In this document: positions 10,801 to 21,146 of the stretch, in pieces
How the letters are laid out: the number at the start of each line of letters is the position of its first letter
How positions within the stretch are numbered: position 1 is the stretch's first letter
From: Allomyces macrogynus ATCC 38327
Lineage: Eukaryota; Blastocladiomycota; Blastocladiomycetes; Blastocladiales; Blastocladiaceae
DNA length: 64,000 nt
Direction of reading: 5' to 3'
Assembly: GCA_000151295.1 (NCBI GenBank)
Contig: GG745339.1
Location: 347,982 to 411,981 of the forward strand
Position numbers and translations under genes: made by a program
Notes under the pieces: generated by a model
What the model was told of the DNA's origin: nothing
Database searches by the model: none
What the model saw: the letters and a program-made list of their open reading frames with translations, nothing else

Positions 10801-12441
10801 CGAGCTGCGCCGTGTTGTTGGTGCAAATGAGCCGGTCGGCCGTGACCACCGTCGAGTCCTCAAACAGCAACCCGGCGCCGTAAATCGACGTGTGGCCCGC
10901 GACTGTCGTGCCCGTCAAGTTATACTTAGCGCTGCCACGTCCATAAATCGCGCCGCCACCGCCCGGCGCGTAATTACTGTAGAACGACGAGTCGAGAATT
11001 GTCGGCATGACCGACGACTCGGCATACAATGCGCCGCCAACGCCACCGGCCGTATTGTTGATGAACGTGCAGTTGCTGTAGAGTGACGTGACGGAAATCG
11101 AAAAGACAATGGCGCCGCCATTCGTCTCGGCCGAATTGTTGATGAAGAGCGAGTTGTAGAACTTGACTTGGTCGGCATTATAGTGGTAGACGGCGCCGCC
11201 GCGTTGGCCCACTGAGTTTTTCACGACCACATTCCAAAACTCGGTCGTGCTCGTCGAGCCCGTGTCGATCGTGCCGCCAAACTTGGACCCGCAGTTGTTC
11301 CACACGCAGTCGTAGAACCGGCCGTCGCTCGTGCCTTCCGGAACCACGGATCCGCCAAAGGACGCGGCGCGGTCGTTGGTGAACTTGCACTGCCGGAAGA
11401 CTAGATGAAGCGCGCAAAGGCAGGTCAATCGACAGCAAGGCACAACCAGGTCGGCAGAGAGATCGCGTACCCGGCGCGGCCCCGTTCTCCAACCACACGC
11501 TCCCAGCCGCCTGGTTGCCGTAGTTGTTGTTGAACGTAACGTTGGTGAAGCGCGGGCTCGAGTTGAGAATGTAAACGGCGCCGCCGCCTTCTGCAAAAGT
11601 GCCAGCTGGTGAACAGGTGGGGGAGAATGAAGTTTTGGTTAGTCGTTGCCACGATCAGCCGAGATGCTGGCGCCGGCACGCGTACCAGCAGTCTCGTTCG
11701 CGGCCGCGATCGCTTGGCAAGACTCAAATACCGAGTTGTAAAAGCTCTACCGCGACGAAAAAACACATAGATGAGCTGAGTCCCACGATCCTCGATCACG
11801 GATGAATAGCGTACCAGCGACGCGCCCGTGTAGAGTGCGCATCCGCCGCTAATGGCCTTGCCACTATATATCCACGATCCGGGTCAGTGCACCATTCCGA
11901 TCACCACAACGCAAAGAAAAAAGGAGACGCACTTTCGCAACGTGACGCCGTCAACCCACCCATCCTCGCCACTGCCGAGGTTGAAAATCCGGGCCGAGAC
12001 AGACCCATCCAAGAACGTCGCACCGGACCCGCCGGTCGAGTTGAAGCTATTCAAAGACGGTGATCAGCAATTTGCTCGAGCCAAACCAACACCGCACACC
12101 GGCGTGACAAGGACGTACTAGAGCGTCTTGCCCGGGAACGTGAGCGCCGTATTCCCCGCGCCCGAGTAAACGCCCGGCTCGAGATAGACCGAGTCGCCGC
12201 TCGCCGCGCGGCCCACGGTATATGCAATCGTGCGACACGGTGCGCCCGACGTGCCGCACGAGCCGTTATCGGTGCCCGTGGGCGCCACGTAGAAGGTTGC
12301 AGCATGGACCACCGACACGGCCAGCACGAGAGCCACAACAACCGCCGCTCGGATCCGGTGCCATGGTGATGTCACGGCTCGGGCCAGCGGTAACGGCGGT
12401 ACTAGCGGCGCGTGCCGACGGGATCGTGGTGGAGAGGCCAT
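7823..12441 (-). CDS. Large surface protein: right-handed beta-helix ectodomain plus multipass membrane domain, 11 exons
   Basis: Eleven exons on the minus strand: 12441-12119, 12046-11933, 11863-11815, 11746-11686, 11590-11471, 11400-9612, 9549-9458, 9386-8990, 8919-8831, 8755-8376 and 8308-7823. All ten introns are 62-95 bp and phase-consistent, giving about 1,299 aa. A signal peptide (AAVVVALVLAVSVVHA) precedes a parallel beta-helix domain of roughly 600 residues. It consists of repeats such as F.NN.A...GGA.Y, like chlamydial polymorphic outer-membrane protein repeats and pectin-lyase folds. A Cys-rich segment follows (C.VCDAGTYS, C.TCPTGGDCPGG, C.KCADGF). Then come several hydrophobic helices, including LVFFIQAALILM, ALIVIVFYVVGLPALCIGLLWY, VLCVFFYIIYVVQY, FLLMILLLMSGFSL and LTFVLLGVLLVLFFIILL, and a hydrophilic tail. 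I infer a plasma-membrane receptor, adhesin or channel with a large external domain. The function is unknown. The membrane part resembles TRP-like/pmp-fusion proteins of zoosporic organisms. Confidence 0.8.
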
Positions 12442-13543
12442 TGGATCGGGCGGATGTGGGCGTGCGTTGGGAGGAGGATGGCGGGGGGCGGCACAAGGGC
12501 GCGCGGGCGAAGCAGGTGGACGGAGTTGCACGGGGTCGGAACGCGTGGTATCCCCGAACGAGGAAGTGCGCGCAAACGCGGTCGAGCGCGCAGGGTCGAG
12601 CGCGCAGGGGAAAGAGGCGGCAAGCAACGTTGGGAATAAGGATGGGGGCAGGAGAAGGGGTGGGTAGGTTGACGCAGGTTGGGTCCAGGGGCGCACGCGG
12701 CAGGCAGAGGCAGCGCGGGCCGTCGAGAGGCGCCTGCCAGCAGGAACGTCGTCGAGATCCGGCGCGACAAGCAGTGCGGTGGTGAGCGGCTGGTGCCCTC
12801 CGTTGGAGAGGAGGATTGCAAAGACTTGCAGGCGCGGCCAGAGGCAGCTGGCAGTGATAGCAGCGATTGCAGAGAGAAATGGTCGTGCTGTCGGTCGGCA
12901 CTCGCGCTCCCAGACTCTGCTCTGCGCGCCTGACTTTGCCCATGAGCGGCCCCTCGTGCCCTTTCTCCAGTCCGATTCGACGCCGTGCCGTCCGGCTCGA
13001 TTCGCCGCGAATGCCTCTGGTGCAGCGCGACTCGATCCGGCCGAGTGCGGCCAGCGAGCTCGGTGCAACAGCGGCTGCTCGGCGACGCGCTCAGGACGAC
13101 GAAAGTCGAGGCGGCGGCCGAGGATTTGCACGTGTGTCTCCCGACACGTCTCTCAAGCGCCTTTTTACGGCCTCCTCGTCGATCCGACGTCGCGGCTGTC
13201 GCGGTCGCGGGGCGCCCTGCGCGCATCTTCAATGTCGAGAACTTCGCGGCCTAACCGGCAACGGTGCATTCCGTGCGCGACCGTCTGGTCGAGGGTGGAA
13301 CGCTGCGCGACACGGAGCGTGACGACTGCGTGTCGCTCAAGTTCCTTCTGCTTGGCCGGTCGCTCGATAACACGCTTCTTGAACCCGCAGCTCAACAACA
13401 CGTAGCTACGGGTTCAAACTCGAGGACCTGGCGTTCAAGAGCTTTTTCAGATGTTTGGGGTCGGGTCACTGCGTCTGCGTTGTTGCACAAGCCGCGTTGA
13501 CCCATCCAATTCCTACGACCTATTCTCTATTCCATGCCTTTCT
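12442..13543. other. Intergenic region upstream of the beta-helix gene
   Basis: This gap of 1.1 kb lies between the start of the beta-helix gene and the 3' end of the next minus-strand gene. ORFs here are Arg/Pro/Ser-rich on all frames and overlap one another, which suggests noncoding GC-rich DNA. A small real exon around 13165-13401 cannot be excluded (minus frame with KKRVIERPAKQKELERHAVV), but I could not connect it to a gene. Confidence 0.4.
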
Positions 13544-16500
13544 TCACACATGGTCGAGGTTCAACCCCCACTGGTCGGCCTGCACCGCAAACACGCGCCG
13601 GTCCTTGACCAACGCGCACGTCATATCGCCACCCACATGCAAGTGCACCGTCGGCATCGACCCGCCCAGAACCACCGGGTGCAGCATCCCGGCCCCGTCC
13701 TGCGTGCCCGCTGAAAAAGATTTCGTGACCACGATCCGGTCCTTGGCGCGCAGTTGGCCGTGCTTGACAATGCACAAGACGGTCTCGGCCGACTCGAGAT
13801 CGGTTTCCGAGGGGTTGTCGGTGTCCAGGTCGAGCAGGTGCGTCGGGTCGTGCGTGTGCCCGATCCCGCACCCGATCCGCGCGCGGCGGAGCGATGCGGG
13901 GGGCGTGTCCGACGAGGTAGGGATTGACGCGGTCGGCGCGGCGGGCTCGGGCGCGTCGGTCTCCACAGCTGATGAGTCACCGTTCGCAGGCGTCTCGGCA
14001 CTCACGGCCGCATCACCATCCCCAAGCGCCTCGTTCATGGCCGCATCGGCTTCCTTGGCCGCATCGGCATCCTTGCCCGTCTCCTCCTCCTCCCCCTCCT
14101 CCTCCACCACATTTTCCGCATCCCCGTCCGCGGTCTCGTCCACATCCGCCCAACTTTCCGCGTCGTCTTCCCCCTTCTTGGCCTCTTCCTTGCCAAACCG
14201 CTCGTACGAGTAGAGCACGAGCATCCCGTCGTGAGGTTCACCCGCGAGCGCAACCTTGACGTTCATCCCGCCGTTCTCCCCGTCGGTGGCGGTCACGGAA
14301 ATCACCTGCGGGACCTCCATGTCCTGGCCGACGCTGAGCAGCGCCACGAGGGACGGGATCCCACACATCCATTCGGTCGAGGACTCGACGTCGGCGCACG
14401 GGAACACGACGACCATTTCTAAACCAATTCGAGAGCGCGGTGAGGTATGGTTCGCGGTGAAAGTGAACGACAAACAGGAACGCACCAAGTTCTGGCGCCG
14501 CGACCCACAAATACGCGCGCCCCGAATCCTGGAACCCAACGGCAATCAAGTCGTTCGGCACAATATCCACCTCAAAGTAAAACTTCGGATAGCACGGCAG
14601 TGCCGCCACGACCTCGTCCTCCTTTGGCGGCACTTCCAACGCACCCACGTCCACGCGCTTATGCGGCGTGACCGCCGCCACCTCCTCGTCGAGCGGCACC
14701 ACCGGGAAAGTTCCCTCAGGCGCGGCCACTGCAAACGCGAGCGGCACATACGATTTCCAGACCCCACTGGCCGAGAAATCCGTCACGATCGAGTGGTTCG
14801 GCTGGACGGTCACGCACGGGAACCAGATTTTGTTCGTATCCACGCCACGGAACACGACGTGCGGCTGTTTACCCGCAATGCACGCGAGCACGGTGCCCTC
14901 ATCCAAATCAATCATGCACTGCAACGTGCCCATGCCCATCAGGTACTCGTTGGTCACCCTCGTCTTCGCATCGTGCATGGCCACCCCCGCATGGAACGAG
15001 ACCGCATACGCCTCCTTATCCCACCCAAACTGGGTCCCCGACGCCAAGACCGCGTCCCGCGTGGCCCACCCAATAAACACGTCCTGCTCGTGCGTCGTCG
15101 TGACCGTGAACGCGTACTTGCCGCGACTGGTCACGCCGTGCGACGCGATCGCCGAATTGAGCATGTGCGTCATGTTGAGCACGAGGTTACCGCGAACGCC
15201 CGTTTCGGCGGCACCCGACACCCGCGCCCAGTGGACGGTATCGCGCGTGCGCGTACGCACGATGATGCGCGAGACCATTTCCCGGTTGATGATGCGGTGC
15301 GCGCGCACGTCGGACGAGGAACCGCCCATGCACGTGGGGTACCGCATCATGGCGAGTTCGTGGTACTGCTTGGCGTCAGACCAGGGGGCTGGAGGGAGGG
15401 AGGGTCGGGGCGTGAGTGGGTCGTTCGAGGGAAGTGCCGAGGTAGGGAATCTGCGAACCCTTGAACAGCACCGTCGTCGCGTCACGCCCCAGTGCCTCGT
15501 ACGCGAACCGCGACGAGTTGAACGCGAGCAGCGGCAGGTACTCGAGAACGCGGTCGCGGAGGTTGTCTAGTTGTGTGATCCGATCAGTCAGCGCACACAC
15601 GCATCACCAACGCTCCCCCCTCCCACCACCACCGCGAATTCGCGTACCGTAACTCACGAGCGCCGACAAAATCACAAACGGCGCGTACAACACATCCAAA
15701 ATAAACTGGGACCGTTCCCCCATCCCCAAATCCGCACGGAACTCATCCGCCAAATCCGAGTACGCAAGGCCATGCTTTTGCACATACGTGTCCAACGGAT
15801 CCGCGAGCCGCACGAGCGGGAACGCGCGTCCCTGCGAGTCCGTCACGTACAGTTTCAGCAACGCACCGCACAAATCCAAAATCTCGGCCACCGTCATATG
15901 CGCGGCCTCGTCGCCACCCTCCCACAACTGCGCGACCTGCGCCGGGTGCAAGTGGTGTGCGACGGCGAACCAGAGCACTTCCACGCGCTCGAGCCGCGCA
16001 GTGGCCACGGCGAGGAGGTCGTCGAGCCGTTGGCCGCGGCGGTTGGCCTGCACGATTTGCGTGGCCATCGGCAAGACTTCGGCCAAGAGCGAGTGAATCT
16101 GCGCGAGGAGCGGCTCGTGGTGCAGCGCGACCAAGTCGTCAACGCGGTCGGGCATTGCGCGCGAGAGCGTGCACAGAACACGCGCGATTTCGCGCCGTTC
16201 GCGGACCGAGGGACCGCACACGCGCAACAGGCGGCGAATCACGTGGAGCAACTTGCCGTTATCGACGAGGTCGACGGCCATGTCGGCGAATTTCTCGGCG
16301 TCGGCCTGGTGCGCTTCGAGGTGGTCGTCGGCTACGATAAACAGCGCGAGTTCCGCGGACGGGTGGTAGCTGGACGAATCACCCGAGTGCGGGTCGTGGT
16401 CGATCGGCGTGTCGGCGCGGTTCGCGAGGGCCGAGATGAGCGCGTCGTGTAGGACCGACGGGTTCGGGCAGAACGTGCGCAGGAAGGAACTGGCCGCGGG

Positions 16501-18116
16501 GCGGTCGGCGAGGCGCGCGGCGGCTAAGTTGAACAGGTCGAGGCGCTCGAATTCGGCAATGGTCGCGTCTACAGGTGGATTGCGTGAGTGATTACGAATA
16601 GGGAGCAGACTGCGTTGATTTCAGAGAGGAACGTACCCTTGGGCTGGAGCGTCATGAGGGTGTGCAGCATGGTCAGTTTGATCATGCTGTCCGGGATCGA
16701 CTCGTGCGACGGGAAGCACTTTTCAATGTAGCCCTTTTCCACGAGCAAGTCGGCAAGCTCGTCTACAATCAAAGCCTGCACGTCAGCGACCTTGTCCACC
16801 CGAATCCACGTCGCGAAAACAAGTCCTACAGACCCGACTCGTAAATGACGCACGCAAGCGCCGGTCGCGCCGTGTCAAAGTACTGCGGGCGGAAATTGTC
16901 AAAGAACGCGGCCAGAAACTCTTCGCCGTTCTTGACCAAGGGCGCAATCGCGTCCGACGACTGGTTGAAGATCGTGGTGATGATGGCGTAGGCGCAGTTG
17001 ACAAACGACTCGATATGGTCCGGATCCGTGACTGTTGCGGTGATAAAAACGCGTTAGATCGGATCAGCTCAAACGGGTGGAGAAAGAAGAAACGGCGGCG
17101 TACAGCGCTTTTCGTGCAACAGGGCTAGGACCAGCTTGCTCAAGTTGACGGATTGCATCCAGTCGTCGAGGTGCAGGAGCCAGTCATCGTCGTTGGCGCG
17201 CTGGCAGATCAGCTGGAGGAGGTAGGCGGCGTTTGGGGTCGCGGTTGGGTGCGGCTTGTCCGACTTGAGCTCCTTGGCCAGCGGCTGCCCGAGCCGGAAG
17301 AGAAACTTGTTGTCGAGAAGCGCACTTGGCGATGGCACTAGAAACGTCCAATAAAACGGCAATCAGCACACACACATACGGGTTCAACCACACCCAACGC
17401 GCAAGGCAAAAAGACGTACAGTTGACAATCGTCCGAATCAAGCCGTTACGGCTGCGGTTCATGAGCGCCGGGCTCGTCGAGTTCGTGTCAATCGCACAGC
17501 TGAGCAAGTGCCGCATGACGCCCGTAAACCCGGCCATGACCGCGGCCAAGGTCGGGTCCTGGCGCACGTAGACGGAGACCATGTCGGCAAGTAGAATGTG
17601 CGTGGGCAGGTGCGGTTCCGCAGCGAGGTGGCGCACAATGTGGTTGAGCAGGTCATTGGCGAGCGTCAGGGCGTGGTCGTAGTTTTCAATCAATCCTGAG
17701 ACGAGACAGTGCGCCGTGAAGCGCGTCTCGTCGTCCTTGGCACGCAACGCGTGCACGAGCGTCTCCTTGTCGTCGTCGCTGAGCGGTAACGCGGCGCACA
17801 AGTTGTTGGCGCGCGTAATGGCCTCGTTGCGCTCCTCTTCGTTGGCGGGCGGCTCGTCGAGAAAGTTGAACGTGTCGCAAATGAAGCGCAGGTCCTCCTC
17901 GGAGAGCTTGCCGTCAAACATGTTGGCCACGTCGAGTTTGTCAGACGCATGGTTGCTGGCGCGCAAGGCGCGGCGGCGCTTGTGGTCGTTCTGCTCGTTG
18001 GTCTTGTCCTGGTTCCGGTGCGCGCTCACAGCGCGCGCAATCAGCACGAGCGAGGCGAGCGAGGCAGTGACGCTGAGGCTCACGAGCAAGGCCGTGGCGA
18101 TCGTCCTCTTGGACAT
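13544..18116 (-). CDS. Large N-terminally anchored protein with SPRY-like segments, 8 exons
   Basis: Exons are 18116-17420, 17337-17104, 17031-16834, 16762-16637, 16568-15648, 15566-15459, 15388-14486 and 14418-13544; introns are 67-82 bp. The joined frame is about 1,353 aa. The ATG at 18116 has an ACCACC context. Residues about 5-30 form one hydrophobic anchor, followed by a basic stretch. The first 700 residues are predicted helical, with ARM/HEAT-like character (LLEVLPMATQIV, LRTFCPNPSVLHDALI and similar). The region about residues 780-1070 has the WARVSG..., KYAFTVTTTHEQDVFIGWATRD and MIDLDEGTVLACIAGK pattern of SPRY/B30.2-type beta sandwiches, with a second FYFEVDIVPNDLIAVGFQDSG strand set. 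A Glu/Asp-rich low-complexity block and a conserved-looking C-terminus follow. No RING or HECT signature was seen. I infer a membrane-bound scaffold or adaptor; the function is unknown. Confidence 0.65.
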
Positions 18117-18607
18117 GGTGGTGGGGAAGCGTGGCATCCTGGGCGACAGCGCGTGCAGGGACGGGACCAAGCGTGCGCGGGAGAGCGAGAGCGCGGGAAA
18201 GAGCTGCAGCAAGTACTTGGATGCAGCGTGTGGGGGTCGCCAGGTGCAGTTGTCGTGGTCAATGGCACTTGGCGTTGGATCGAGTTGCGAGCGCGTCTTC
18301 GGCGCGTGTCGCGCTCTGTCGTGCTGGCAGTGACAGGCTGCGCTCCTGTCGGCAGTGGGGGTGTGTGGCGCAGCCCGCCAGGCAGCTTCCGTGGCCCTGT
18401 CATGCCGCGAAGCAGCCGCTGCTTGAGCCGCGTGAGGGCTACATGCTCGCTGGCTCCTGCACGCCGCCGGCGCATCCAGTCACTCGACGACCACCACCGC
18501 CACGGCGCCGCAAGCACCAAGCCAAGCAACGGCGACGACGGCGACGACGACGAAGACAAGTGCAACTTGCTGCAGTAAATCTACCAGGTTTACCGCGCAC
18601 GTGAACC
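18117..18607. other. Intergenic region between divergent genes
   Basis: This 491-bp gap separates the SPRY-like protein and POT1 starts. Both promoters probably lie here. It contains CAC/CGA-type simple triplets near 18540, just before POT1, and no recognised gene. Confidence 0.5.
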
Positions 18608-20995
18608 ATGCGGGCAGCTCCGCCGCGCCCACCGCCGCGCGGCACCACCATCACCCCGCTGGCCCGCCTGACTGCGGGCTTTACCAATGTGGCGATCCTG
18701 GCCCTCGTCGCCGACGTTGCGGCCCCCAAGCCGACCAGCACCGGCGAATTCTCGTGCGCACTGCGTCTGCGCGACGCGACCTGTTCCCCTGACACGGTCG
18801 TCACCGTCAATGTCTTCCGCCGCGACCAGCATCTCGCGCCGGCGCATGCGCTCGCGCCGGGCGCGATCGTGTTTTTACGCCCGATCACGACGCAGAGCTT
18901 CCAGGGACGGATCCAGGGCATCATCAAGACCATGGACCGCGCGCACATGGCGGTCCTGGATTCAGAGCCGGGTGCCTCGCTCGACGTGCGAGTTCCGCCG
19001 GGCTGGCCGGACACGGCCGCCGTGTTCAATCCGCTCGACCACTTGGCACTGATCGCGCAGTTGCGCGAGCTCTGGCACCTTGTCACGCACCCGCTCACGG
19101 CCTCGCAACTCGAGTCGCCGGGCGCAGCGAATTGGTCGCCGCTCGTGTTGGCACCGGCTCGAGGTGGAGATGCAGCTGCACCTGCGCAACCATCGACGCC
19201 GACACCCACTGGCCCTGCGGTCGTCACCGAGACGCCATTCAAGACGCCGGCACTCGGGCAACGTTCTCCACCGCGTAGCACCGCCACTGATGCTACTGTC
19301 GCGACTCCACGCGCCGTCCACCCCGCCACGCCGACCCCGACGCGCGACCCCGTCACGCGGCTCGCCGACGTGGTCGCGGGCCAGTTCTTGACGGTTGCTG
19401 GCCACTTGCTCGCCATGCGCAGGCACCCGACCCGGCCCGCCATGCTCGCTGCGATCGCCGACTACTCACTTCCCGATTCGGACCTGTATGCCCTCGTTTT
19501 TCCGTCACCCGCAATGTCATCAGCCGTTTGCAGCGCTGATCTCACCCATGTCCTCGGCACAGCCTTCTCGATCTGGCCCCGACCATCACCGAATCCGCCC
19601 TGACCGGCCCGCCGATCCCCGGCGCTCTGCAAATCCTATTCTGGGACGAGGCCGCGCACGCCGCCGAGTCCTTGCTCTCCCCGCCGTGCGTCGTCCGTAT
19701 TCGCAACGTGCGCGTCAAAAAGGACCCGAGCGGGCTCGGGATCGAGCTCATGGTGCACGGAGAACGCAATGCGAAATTCCCGTCGCGAGAACGGATTCTG
19801 GTGCTTGACCGTGCTAGCGCATTGTGGAACACGATCGAGGAGCGGAAACAGGAGGTGATTGCGCGAAGGCAGGTTGTAGCAGCGGAGGAGCGAGACGAGG
19901 ATGTGGGGGAGCCCCCGGCTAAGCGCGCGCGCAGGAGTCGTGCGAAACGGCCACGGGATCGGGTGAATGTGGAGGCGTTGCCGACTATCGGCGTGGATGC
20001 GTTGCTCGACGAGAATGACAACGAGGGGGCTGGGCGCACCGATGCCGAGCCGCGACGCAAGCCCTCGACGCGATCCCCTGCGAGCTCGGGTCGCATGTCG
20101 ATCCCGCTCGGCCAGGACCAAGTCGAGGACGCGCCGAGCCCGACTCGTACGTTTGCTCTCATCACTGATCCACTTCGTGGAGTCACTGATGTTTACACTT
20201 TGCCCCCTCGCAGAGACACCACACGTCTACGTCGCGACGACCCCAATCGCCACGATTCTCGCCGACGCGACTGTCCCATTCAAGTACCGCTGCCGCGTGC
20301 GGTTCACGCACGTAGTCCCGGACCACGTCACGAACCTGACACGCGCGCACTGTGCCGTGTGCCGCCGATCGTGCGTGTCCCCGATACTCTCTCCGCCCTT
20401 CACTACTCTCACCCTCTCACCACCTTCGTTCCCCCACCCGTCAGCTTCACGGACGCCCAATGCCCCATGTGCCAGACCGCACCCACCGAATACATTTGGC
20501 GGTTCGCGCTCCTGGCCGTCGACGGTTCCTCGTCCGCCGCCGCTGATAACGGCGAGGCCGAGGCCGAGGCCGAGGCCGCACGCGTGCCGGTGCTCGTCTC
20601 GGATGGTCGCGGCGCCGATTTCATGGCTGCGGTCGCACCACCTGTCGAGTATGTAATCCTCCCGGTGCCTCTTCTCCACCTTCACTGACCTGTGATTTCT
20701 GATCTCCAGTCTCACGCGCAACCCGGACACGGCGCGTTCCGTCCTGGCGACGCTCGTCCGCCTCCTGGCCGGCCGCGACCTCGACGCATCGGTCCGTGCG
20801 GGCCACATTGCCGCGGACGTTGTGGACGCAGCGGCCCGTGGGCAAGTCTCGGTCGTGGACGTACTGAATGCGATCCAAGAGGGCAGCGCGGAACAAGTGA
20901 CGCCTCCTTGGTGCGACGTCTGTGTGCAGAGCTACCGCGTGCACGAGGACGCGGCGCGCCCGCGGTACCAGTTTTTCGACACGGTCGTACGATAA
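18608..20995 (+). CDS. POT1: Telomere end-protection protein POT1, 5 exons
   Basis: Exons are 18608-19485, 19563-20146, 20214-20370, 20445-20648 and 20710-20995; all introns are GT-AG of 61-77 bp, and the product is about 702 aa. The N-terminal OB fold shows the POT1/TEBP pattern: TNVAILALVADVAAPKPTSTGEF, LRLRDAT, VTVNVFRRDQ, and the GAIVFLRPITTQSFQGRIQG strand pair. A Pro/Thr-rich linker, a second OB-like region (VVRIRNVRVKKDPSGLGIEL), a basic patch (PPAKRARRSRAKRPR, a possible nuclear localisation signal) and a C-terminal OB domain follow. The last has CAVC...CPMC and a closing PPWCDVCVQSY, then YQFFDT, as at the human POT1 C-terminus. POT1 binds the single-stranded G-rich telomere overhang within shelterin. 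The paired cysteines suggest a zinc site. Confidence 0.8.
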
Positions 20996-21146
20996 AAATG
21001 AACCGAATTGAACCAATCTTGCCTGGACTATGTACATTGCGTGAAATCGGGCCGACTTCGCGCCCTCAAACCCTCCTCGTTGGCTCTTGCTCACCCGGGC
21101 GCACGCATTACGACCGCGCGTGCCCCTCCCCAACATCCCTCCATGC

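Noticed and set aside
12118..13131. Upstream extension of the beta-helix gene to the ATG at 13131
   Set aside because: The extra 230 residues are Pro/Arg/Ala-rich with no signal features. The ATG at 12441 gives a proper signal peptide just before the beta-helix.
14256..15464. 402-codon plus-strand ORF
   Set aside because: It is antisense to a large exon of the SPRY-like gene, is extremely Arg/His-rich, and has no family features. The minus-strand frame is continuous with flanking exons.
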